This document shows, one piece after another, positions 1 to 5,448 of a stretch of DNA of 5,448 bases. Origin of the DNA: JAXDBV01 sp034678415. Its GTDB lineage: Bacteria > Bacteroidota > Bacteroidia > Bacteroidales > VadinHA17. The stretch lies in contig JAXDBV010000085.1 in assembly GCA_034678415.1 (NCBI GenBank), forward strand, positions 1 through 5,448, read 5' to 3'. The notes under the pieces are model-generated. The model did not search any database and was not told where the DNA came from. It was given only the letters and a program-made list of their open reading frames with translations. The translations under genes and the position numbers were made by a program. Position 1 is the stretch's first letter. Each line of letters begins with the position of its first letter.

Positions 1-626
1 GTTCCTTTCATCACCTGGTGGAATGTTTCGATATAGTCCCTCTGGTGCCGGCGCTGGGTACCGGTTACCACGCAAAGATCCTTTGTCTCTGCCTTTTTTG
101 CTGAAGCGATGACAGAACGGACGCCAACAGGATCTACCGCAACAGGTTTTTCCATGAACACATGTTTGCCCGCTTCAACGGCTGCTTTGAAATGTTCAGG
201 GCGGAAATAGGGAGGAGAAGCCAGTATCACAAGGTCAACATCCGAATCCATTAGCTTCATGTAAGAGTCGAAGCCGGTGTGGCAGTCTTTATCGGCAATC
301 TCCACTCCTTTTTCTTTCATAAGTTCTTTCCTGCATTCATCAATACGATCCTGGAACACGTCGGCCAGTTTGGTGATCCGCAGGTTAGGCCCTGCGTTGA
401 GGAAGTTCACGGCAGCGCCGGTACCTCGTCCTCCACAGCCGATCACTCCGGCTCTGATGAGAGCTCCGTCCGGCGCCTGATCAAGGAGGGGAGGCAGGGA
501 CAGGGTCATTTTTTTCGCATCACTGCTGCAAGCGTTGAGGAGGGCGGCCGTCCCAACTGTGCTTAACGCCCCGAGTGCCGCAGCATCACCAAGGAATTTG
601 CGGCGACTTAGCTTGTTTTCTTTCAT
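1..626 (-). CDS. Gfo/Idh/MocA family oxidoreductase, Tat-exported putative lipoprotein (3' end cut off by window)
   Basis: Reading leftward from the ATG at 624-626 gives 208 uninterrupted codons before the window edge, so the C-terminal half is missing. Residues 7-13 read SRRKFLG, a twin-arginine export motif. A hydrophobic stretch then ends in LNAC with Cys33, a plausible lipobox, so the protein is probably a Tat-exported lipoprotein. The Rossmann nucleotide-binding motif follows at residues 60-68 (GVIGCGGRG), with an acidic LADV strand end near residue 89. The family signature MEKP is at 158-161; its Lys160 is the conserved lysine placed near substrate in this family. The visible part is a complete NAD(P)-binding domain. 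Known members oxidise or reduce sugars and cyclitols; the substrate here cannot be read. The start is 24 bp after the stop of the cytochrome-SUMF1 gene on the same strand, so the two are probably co-transcribed. No clear Shine-Dalgarno is visible. Family call is firm; the lipoprotein call is moderate. Confidence 0.9.
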   Translation of the reverse strand, partial: MKENKLSRRKFLGDAAALGALSTVGTAALLNACSSDAKKMTLSLPPLLDQAPDGALIRAGVIGCGGRGTGAAVNFLNAGPNLRITKLADVFQDRIDECRKELMKEKGVEIADKDCHTGFDSYMKLMDSDVDLVILASPPYFRPEHFKAAVEAGKHVFMEKPVAVDPVGVRSVIASAKKAETKDLCVVTGTQRRHQRDYIETFHQVMKG

Positions 627-650
627 AACGGGTTATTGTTAAAATCCATA

Positions 651-2180
651 CTATCGTTTTCCTGTTTTTTCGTCAAATTCACATACAACCCTGAAACCCA
701 CATGCCGGCAATCGGAATACCACCATATGCTTTTGGGGATCTGGGGGTCGGTTTTAAGCCAGGCATCCGTAAGGGTATAGTCACGGGCGGCACTGCGCAG
801 TGCACCTGCATCATCCCGGAAGGAACCGCCACGTATCACATGTTCACTCCCCGTAGCCGGACCCCGCGGATCCTTCACTGTACCTGAATAACCGGCATAT
901 GCCTCGGATGAATAATAATCGCTGCAGAACTCAGCTACATTACCTGCCATATTCAGCAGATTAAACGGATTGGGTTTGATTGTCGGATGGAACCGTGGTG
1001 TGCCTTTGCTGTTCTCTCGGTATATAGCATACCGGTTGATAAGAGTGGTGTCTTTCCCGCTGAGCCTTCTTCTCACCGTCCTCTCATCGGGAGGCTGGTC
1101 ACCGTCAAAAAACCAGGCGGTGTTTGTTCCACCGCGGCAGGCATATTCCCATTCTGCTTCGGTAGGCAGGCGATATGTCTTCCCTGTTACCTGTGAAAGC
1201 CAACGGCAGTAAGTAGTTGCTGCGTGGTGCGTCATCGTGATGGCGGGCATCATCCCCTGGCCCCAGCCCTGGGAAGGATCGCCCCACGGCGGTGTGGGAC
1301 CGGTAAAGGCATCAACGGCACCGCTATGTATCATTTCACTCCGGGCAGAAGGAGCGTCGGTCGAACGCCCCCTGGCGGCCGTCTGGCTGAAAAAAGCCAT
1401 GTATTCGTCCCATGTCACTTCCAGCCTTCCCATGAAGAACGGAGAGAGGGTGACCTCTGTCACCGGCCCTTCATCGGAATCCCTGACTGTCTCACCCGCC
1501 GGGCTTCCCATAAGGAAGGTGCCCCCGGGAATGGCTACCATGTCAAACGTGACACCGGTACCAGGGATACGATCGGTGAAATCAGCAAAGCTGTCAACCC
1601 TGGCAGCCTCCCCGTAGATCACTCCGGCTGCACTCTCCTGCAGCCCAAAAGCTACATTCGCCGCGTGTATGGCTGCGGGATTGAAATGACCTACATTCAA
1701 ATGGCAGTTGATGCAGGCAAGCTCACCCGGGTTCTCAGTGTAATATATGTGAGCATTCTCCCCCAGTTCCGACATGCCACGGGTAAACAGATTCTGATGG
1801 CACCCGATGCACGATTCTTCATACGTATGTTTTACCGCATACTCCGCCATTGATTTCAGCTCCCAGTTCATGTCTGAGGTATCCTTGAACCATGCCCCGT
1901 ATACATCACGCAAACCGGTCATTGCCTTCTCCCAAAAGTGGTGCCTTCCCTTCGGGGGAAGATGACACTCGACACAGTGAACAACAATACCCCTCTGGTT
2001 ATCGTAATGGGTTGATCCCTTCCACGATGATGTGGCATGTGGATGGATATGACAGGAAAAACAAAAATCATCAGTGGAGGTGGTCTCCATAACCCGGCCA
2101 ACGGTAAGGATGCAGAATGCCCCGATGACCATTCCCGCTACCAACAGGGTGAGATACCTTTTTTTCGGGTACACTACCAT
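651..2180 (-). CDS. Tetrahaem NapC/NrfH-type cytochrome c fused to a SUMF1/FGE-like domain
   Basis: 509 aa from the ATG at 2178-2180. Residues about 9-28 form one hydrophobic membrane anchor after a basic N-terminus, as in NapC/NirT/NrfH quinol dehydrogenases. Four CXXCH haem c sites follow: residues 40-44 (CFSCH), 69-73 (CVECH), 124-128 (CIGCH) and 156-160 (CINCH), ending with a NapC-like LNVGH tail. After a linker (about 165-210) comes a SUMF1/FGE-sulfatase fold: IPGGTFLMGS near 217-226, RLPTEAEWEYACRGG at 337-351, NMAGNVAEFC at 410-419, VIRGGSF at 448-454 and GFRVV at 495-499. The paired active-site cysteines of true formylglycine-generating enzyme are absent after RGGSF, so sulfatase activation is unlikely. 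Family knowledge suggests the haem part exchanges electrons with menaquinol on the periplasmic side; the role of the SUMF1 part is unknown. The reading frame extends to a TTG at 2234, but the ATG puts the anchor close to the N-terminus. It heads a likely operon with the downstream oxidoreductase. Confidence 0.92.
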   Translation of the reverse strand: MVVYPKKRYLTLLVAGMVIGAFCILTVGRVMETTSTDDFCFSCHIHPHATSSWKGSTHYDNQRGIVVHCVECHLPPKGRHHFWEKAMTGLRDVYGAWFKDTSDMNWELKSMAEYAVKHTYEESCIGCHQNLFTRGMSELGENAHIYYTENPGELACINCHLNVGHFNPAAIHAANVAFGLQESAAGVIYGEAARVDSFADFTDRIPGTGVTFDMVAIPGGTFLMGSPAGETVRDSDEGPVTEVTLSPFFMGRLEVTWDEYMAFFSQTAARGRSTDAPSARSEMIHSGAVDAFTGPTPPWGDPSQGWGQGMMPAITMTHHAATTYCRWLSQVTGKTYRLPTEAEWEYACRGGTNTAWFFDGDQPPDERTVRRRLSGKDTTLINRYAIYRENSKGTPRFHPTIKPNPFNLLNMAGNVAEFCSDYYSSEAYAGYSGTVKDPRGPATGSEHVIRGGSFRDDAGALRSAARDYTLTDAWLKTDPQIPKSIWWYSDCRHVGFRVVCEFDEKTGKR

Positions 2181-2479
2181 GAACCTCAGTCGTAAAATAC
2201 CTCGAAATAAAGAAAACGAAAAATAGTGATACAACCAATTCCATGTACCGGTCGGCAGTTATTTAAAATAATTATAAAATACCGGGGATTCTGTCTTTTT
2301 TTCAACATGAATAGTAAACGGCGAGGTTATTTATGTCAGAATTAATGATTTTCTTTTTATTTTAGTACGGGTGGTTTAGCAACAACTGGTTCCCGTATCA
2401 TTATTGACATATTCGTATTTAATACATTAAATATCAATGAATTAGATTTATGTTCAATTATAAACCAAAAATAATCAAT
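2181..2479. promoter_or_regulatory. Divergent A/T-rich intergenic control region
   Basis: About 300 bp separate the two outward-facing gene groups and hold no convincing gene. The region is markedly richer in A/T than the flanking genes, with runs such as those near 2261-2280 and 2346-2364, so both promoters should lie here. On the plus strand TTGACA at 2404-2409 is followed after 17 bp by TTAAAT (2427-2432), a weak sigma70-like pair. TAGATTTA at 2443-2450 differs in its last base from the Bacteroidota -7 element TAnnTTTG but lacks a good -33 partner. On the minus strand TATAAT-like sequence is present around 2271-2280. None of these is strong enough to name as the promoter. An inverted repeat at 2366-2397 is listed separately. 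Confidence 0.45.
2366..2397. repeat. Inverted repeat TACGGG/CCCGTA in the divergent control region
   Basis: TACGGG at 2366-2371 is the exact reverse complement of CCCGTA at 2392-2397, with 20 bp between. The spacer carries the direct repeat TGGTT (2372-2376 and 2387-2391). It is an island of G/C in A/T-rich DNA, just upstream of the weak TTGACA at 2404, so it could be an operator or a leader hairpin. A 6-bp match in 300 bp is expected by chance, so this is only a candidate. Confidence 0.25.
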
Positions 2480-3970
2480 ATGTCAAAAAGCGATCGTAAG
2501 AACAAAATGTCGAGGAGGGAGTTCCTTGCCAGTTCAGCGGTAGCCACGACGGGATTTACCATTCTTCCCAGCCATGTGATAAGCGGGCTGGGTCACACCG
2601 CTCCGAGTGACAAGCTAAACATAGCAGGTATCGGTGTAGGAGGCATGGGCAATGCCAACCTGAAGAAACTCAAATCGGAGAACATTGTCGCCCTGTGTGA
2701 TGTTGACTGGGGTTACTGCAAGCAGAATGGCGTTTTTGAAGAATACCCCGGGGCGAAGTGGTACTGGGACTGGAGGAAGATGTATGATGAGATGGGAAAG
2801 AGCATTGATGCGGTGGTGATTGCCACAGCCGATCATACCCATGGTATTACGGCTGCTCATGCCATGACCATGGGCAAGCATGTTTATCTCCAGAAGCCGT
2901 TGACCCATACGGTGTACGAATCGCGCCTGCTCACCCGCCTGGCAGCTAAATACAAGGTAGCCACACAGATGGGAAATCAGGGCTCATCAGGCGAAGGGGT
3001 AAGGCTCACCTGTGAATGGATCTGGAACGGGGAGATTGGCGAGGTGACAAAGGTGGAGGCCTTTACCGACAGGCCTATCTGGCCACAGGGATTGCCCAGG
3101 CCTAAGGATAGTCCAAAAGTGCCCAAAACACTGAACTGGGACCTGTTCATTGGCCCGGCACCCATGCGCCCGTACAACCCTATCTATACACCCTGGAACT
3201 GGCGGGGGTGGTGGGATTTCGGAACCGGAGCCCTCGGCGATATGGCATGCCACATCCTCCATCCCGTGTTTCTCGGCCTGAAACTCAAATATCCTGTCAA
3301 AGCCCAGGGCAGTTCAACCCTGCTGCTGACCGACTGTGCTCCCAATGCGCAGATGGTGAAGATCACATTCCCCAAACGTCCCAATATGGAATGGGTGGCT
3401 ATGCCCGAAGTCGATGTCTACTGGTATGATGGCGGAATACAACCTCCCAAACCGGAAGGATGGCCGGAAGGAAAAGATATGAATGATGACGGCGGTGGCG
3501 TTATTTTCCATGGTACAAAAGACAAGCTCATCTGCGGCTGCTATGGCAAAGACCCGTGGCTCCTCTCGGGTCGCGTGCCCAATGCACCCAAAGTAATGCG
3601 CCGTGTCGAACTTAGCCATGAGATGGATTGGGTTAGGGCTTGCAAGGAAAATCCGGAAAACCGCGTGGAAACCGCTTCACCGTTCAGCCAGGCCGGACCA
3701 TTCAATGAAATGGTCGTCATGGGTGTGCTCGCCGTACGCCTCCAGGGACTCAACAAGGAACTGCTGTGGGATGGCGAAAGCATGCAATTCACAAATATCG
3801 GCGATGACGAACAGCTGCAGATATGCATCGAAGACGGGTTCTCGATCCATGACGGTCACCCCACATTTGATAAGAAATGGACGGATAAGTTTTCTGCCAA
3901 ACAGTTCGCAGGAGAACTCATCAGGCATGCTTATAGGAATGGCTGGTCCTTGCCTGATATGCCAAGTTAG
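2480..3970 (+). CDS. Gfo/Idh/MocA family oxidoreductase with Tat signal
   Basis: 496 aa from the ATG at 2480. Residues 11-17 read SRREFLA, a twin-arginine motif, followed by a hydrophobic segment running to about residue 36, so the protein should be exported folded with its cofactor. The Rossmann glycine motif is at 49-57 (AGIGVGGMG) and LCDVD at 72-76. The usual EKP signature appears as QKP at 138-140, keeping the lysine but not the glutamate. The C-terminal domain has the FGTGALGDMACHILH block at 247-261, conserved in this Bacteroidota/Planctomycetes subfamily, with histidines likely near the active site. Length is normal for exported members. An in-frame ATG at 2450 would add ten residues, and one at 2507 would start right at the RR motif. 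It begins the rightward group and ends 28 bp before the DUF1080 gene, so a shared transcript is likely. By context it probably oxidises a sugar hydroxyl, possibly C3 of a glycoside; this is inference. Confidence 0.93.
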   Translation: MSKSDRKNKMSRREFLASSAVATTGFTILPSHVISGLGHTAPSDKLNIAGIGVGGMGNANLKKLKSENIVALCDVDWGYCKQNGVFEEYPGAKWYWDWRKMYDEMGKSIDAVVIATADHTHGITAAHAMTMGKHVYLQKPLTHTVYESRLLTRLAAKYKVATQMGNQGSSGEGVRLTCEWIWNGEIGEVTKVEAFTDRPIWPQGLPRPKDSPKVPKTLNWDLFIGPAPMRPYNPIYTPWNWRGWWDFGTGALGDMACHILHPVFLGLKLKYPVKAQGSSTLLLTDCAPNAQMVKITFPKRPNMEWVAMPEVDVYWYDGGIQPPKPEGWPEGKDMNDDGGGVIFHGTKDKLICGCYGKDPWLLSGRVPNAPKVMRRVELSHEMDWVRACKENPENRVETASPFSQAGPFNEMVVMGVLAVRLQGLNKELLWDGESMQFTNIGDDEQLQICIEDGFSIHDGHPTFDKKWTDKFSAKQFAGELIRHAYRNGWSLPDMPS

Positions 3971-3998
3971 TAATGTATAACCCAAAAAATCATATACT

Positions 3999-4736
3999 AT
4001 GAAATCCAGATTACTTTCATTATCAATGATCTTCGTTATGATTGCATTCATTGCCGGATGTAAAACGGAAAGCGGACCAAACACGCTGACCAAAGCTGAA
4101 ATCAAGGAAGGATGGGTACTTCTTTTCGACGGCACATCCTCCAACGGCTGGAGAGGTTATAATAAACAGGAATTCCCCGCCGGTTGGCAGGCGGTCGACG
4201 GTACACTGTACTGTAAAGCCTCAGGACGCGGTGAGGCCGGAGGGATCGAAGGCGGTGATATTATCTTTGATAAAAAGTTCAGCAACTTCGAACTAAGCCT
4301 TGAATGGAAAATCTCCGAGGGCGGAAACAGCGGTATATTTTACCTCGCCCAGGAAGTGGATACCCTTCCTATCTATGCAACGGCACCTGAAATGCAGGTG
4401 CTTGATAATGAGAAACATATTGACGGAAGGGACTCCATTCACTGCGCCGGCGCCCTGTATGACCTTATCCCTGTTGCAAAAGACCTTCCAAAACCGGTGG
4501 GTGAATGGAACCAGGCAAAAATCCTGGTCTTTAAAGGTACCGTAGAACATTGGCTCAACGGTAAAAAACTCTTTGAATACCACCTGTGGACCGATCAATG
4601 GAATAAAATGATCGAAAAGAGCAAATTCCCGGCTTTCAACCCCAATTGGGCAAATATAGCCCAGGAAGGGTATATCGGCCTTCAGGACCATGGTGATGAT
4701 GTCTGGTTCAGGAATATCAAGATAAGGGAGCTTTGA
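3999..4736 (+). CDS. DUF1080 / 3-keto-disaccharide hydrolase family lipoprotein
   Basis: 245 aa. The N-terminus is a Sec lipoprotein signal: basic start, hydrophobic core at about 5-17, and lipobox IAGC with Cys21. The rest is one PF06439 (DUF1080) domain, a concanavalin-like beta sandwich: LLFDGTS at 41-47 followed by GW at 50-51, an EWKISEGGNSGIFYL block at 102-116, PEMQVLDN at 130-137, GALYDL at 151-156, and a closing GYIGLQDHG...WFRNIKIREL. Length and end are typical of a complete single-domain member. Pfam now names the family 3-keto-disaccharide hydrolase, since characterised members cleave glycosides already oxidised at C3, by hydrolysis or elimination. It sits directly after an exported oxidoreductase that could make such a 3-keto substrate, which supports that role here. 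The protein would be anchored to a membrane facing the periplasm or the cell surface. Exact substrate is unknown. The leader before the ATG is A-rich with no Shine-Dalgarno. Confidence 0.94.
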   Translation: MKSRLLSLSMIFVMIAFIAGCKTESGPNTLTKAEIKEGWVLLFDGTSSNGWRGYNKQEFPAGWQAVDGTLYCKASGRGEAGGIEGGDIIFDKKFSNFELSLEWKISEGGNSGIFYLAQEVDTLPIYATAPEMQVLDNEKHIDGRDSIHCAGALYDLIPVAKDLPKPVGEWNQAKILVFKGTVEHWLNGKKLFEYHLWTDQWNKMIEKSKFPAFNPNWANIAQEGYIGLQDHGDDVWFRNIKIREL

Positions 4737-4893
4737 AACAGTCTTCACCTTTGCAGGGAGATTCCCGGCTGATCAATGTTGCAGGAATAGCCGGAGAAAT
4801 CCCTCCGATACAGGATGATAGCTCAGACAGAATGGTACTGCTATCAGCGTGTATTTTAACCTGCAACAGTTTTAGTAACCAATAAAATATTCA
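4737..4893 (+). other. Structured intercistronic region between the DUF1080 and isomerase genes
   Basis: The 157-bp gap is much wider than the 24- and 28-bp gaps of the neighbours and holds no gene. It contains three inverted repeats. A: an imperfect stem, 4755-4770 with 4789-4805, anchored by CCGGCT/AGCCGG. B: TGATAGC at 4816-4822 with GCTATCA at 4840-4846. C: TGTTGCAGG at 4777-4785 with CCTGCAACA at 4860-4868, a perfect 9-bp match that encloses B and whose left arm lies in the loop of A. No U-tract follows A; B is followed loosely by GUAUUUU. This is not a textbook terminator. It could be a processing or attenuation element, or hold the promoter of the next gene. Confidence 0.35.
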
Positions 4894-5448
4894 ATGATTG
4901 TTCCAAGACGAACCTTTATCAAACAGCTGGCATGGACAGGTGCAGGTGTTTGTATGGCTCCTTCATGGCTCTCCTGTGATTCCGGTGCCAGGCTGTTCTT
5001 TAATATCTCACTGGCCGAATGGTCGCTCTACCGCACCCTTGCCCGGGTGGGCGGTGAAGGAACCCGTGACCCCCTGGACTTTCCGCTGATGGCCCGCCGC
5101 GATTTCGGTATCGGCGCCATTGAATACGTCAATACCTTTTACTTTGACAAGGCGCGTGACGAAGCCTATCTCAGGGAACTGCTTAACCGCTGTGATGGCG
5201 AAGGGGTGAAAAGTCTGCTGATCATGTGCGACCAGGAAGGTCTGCTGGGTGACCCGGATGAGTCACAACGTATGAAGGCTGTCGAAAACCATCACAAATG
5301 GATCGAGGCGGCGTCATTCCTCGGTTGTCACTCCATCCGTGTGAATGCCGGAAGCCAGGGTACCTGGGATGAACAGATGAAACTCGCGGCTGACGGGCTC
5401 AGGAAGCTTTGTGAGTATGGCGATAAATACGGCATCAATGTCATAGTG
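4894..5448 (+). CDS. Sugar phosphate isomerase/epimerase-like TIM-barrel protein with RR leader (3' end cut off by window)
   Basis: 185 codons are open from the ATG at 4894 to the window edge; a TAA at 4876-4878 in the same frame makes this the first possible ATG. The leader reads PRRTFIK at residues 4-10, a near-consensus twin-arginine motif, followed by a hydrophobic stretch to about residue 27. Cys28 follows WLS, a poor lipobox, so lipidation is uncertain. The mature part begins with a SLAEWSLYRTL strand-helix (39-49), then a FGIGAIEYVN strand, KSLLIMCDQEG and LGCHSIRVNAG, the successive beta strands of an AP-endonuclease-2 (PF01261) barrel as found in xylose isomerase-like enzymes. The later barrel strands with most metal ligands lie beyond the window. 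Despite the family name such exported members need not act on sugar phosphates; beside an oxidoreductase and DUF1080 a role on 3-keto sugars or their unsaturated products is plausible (inference). Confidence 0.9.
   Translation, partial: MIVPRRTFIKQLAWTGAGVCMAPSWLSCDSGARLFFNISLAEWSLYRTLARVGGEGTRDPLDFPLMARRDFGIGAIEYVNTFYFDKARDEAYLRELLNRCDGEGVKSLLIMCDQEGLLGDPDESQRMKAVENHHKWIEAASFLGCHSIRVNAGSQGTWDEQMKLAADGLRKLCEYGDKYGINVIV

Noticed and set aside
277..566. Two overlapping plus-strand open frames of 67 and 95 codons
   Set aside because: They are antisense to the Gfo/Idh/MocA gene at 1-626, which carries clear Tat, Rossmann and EKP motifs.
1224..1853. A 209-codon open frame on the plus strand
   Set aside because: It lies wholly antisense to the cytochrome-SUMF1 gene, whose protein shows four haem sites and conserved SUMF1 motifs. 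The plus-strand product has no recognisable domain.
2181..2234. An 18-codon N-terminal extension of the cytochrome-SUMF1 protein starting at TTG 2234
   Set aside because: The ATG at 2178-2180 places a short basic N-terminus directly before the membrane anchor, as usual for NapC-type proteins. The extension starts with a rare codon and lies in A/T-rich leader-like DNA.
2450..2479. A ten-residue extension of the second oxidoreductase from ATG 2450
   Set aside because: It would move the RR motif further from the N-terminus and overlaps the A/T-rich leader with a possible -7-like element at 2443-2450. It is not excluded, only less likely than 2480.
3677..4144. A 155-codon open frame on the minus strand
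   Set aside because: It runs antisense across the end of the oxidoreductase gene, the short gap and the start of the DUF1080 gene, both of which are well supported.
4293..4748. A 151-codon open frame on the minus strand
   Set aside because: It is antisense to the conserved DUF1080 domain and looks like no known family.
4816..4857. A rho-independent terminator after the DUF1080 gene
   Set aside because: The 7-bp stem has a 17-base loop and is A/T-rich, and the following sequence GCGTGTATTTT is not an uninterrupted U-tract.

Overview
The window looks like Bacteroidota (Bacteroidales-type) chromosome. The reasons are A/T-rich intergenic DNA around coding DNA of roughly 50% GC, A-rich leaders without clear Shine-Dalgarno sites, and a gene set typical of carbohydrate-degrading Bacteroidota: exported Gfo/Idh/MocA oxidoreductases, a DUF1080 lipoprotein, an exported sugar isomerase-like TIM barrel and a SUMF1-type protein. 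No rRNA, tRNA, CRISPR array or mobile element was seen. The assignment is an inference from gene content and style, not from a marker gene.

Layout: two gene groups diverge from an A/T-rich control region at about 2181-2479. Leftward (minus strand) lies a gene encoding a membrane-anchored tetrahaem NapC/NrfH-like cytochrome fused to a SUMF1/FGE-like domain (2180 down to 651). After a 24-bp gap comes a Gfo/Idh/MocA oxidoreductase with a Tat signal and a lipobox (626 down to the window edge, cut off). Rightward (plus strand) lie a second Tat-signal Gfo/Idh/MocA oxidoreductase (2480-3970), a DUF1080 / 3-keto-disaccharide hydrolase family lipoprotein (3999-4736, after 28 bp) and, after a 157-bp gap that can form several stems, a sugar phosphate isomerase/epimerase-like protein with an RR leader (4894 to the window edge, cut off).

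Working together (inference): oxidoreductase, DUF1080 protein and AP-endonuclease-2-type TIM barrel, in that order, match the kind of cassette known from gut Bacteroides that oxidises a glycoside at C3 and then breaks the glycosidic bond by elimination or hydrolysis of the 3-keto sugar. All five proteins appear to be exported or membrane-anchored, so the chemistry would be outside the cytoplasm. The most unusual item is the tetrahaem cytochrome-SUMF1 fusion beside an exported oxidoreductase. It suggests, but does not prove, a route for passing electrons between periplasmic sugar oxidation and the quinone pool.
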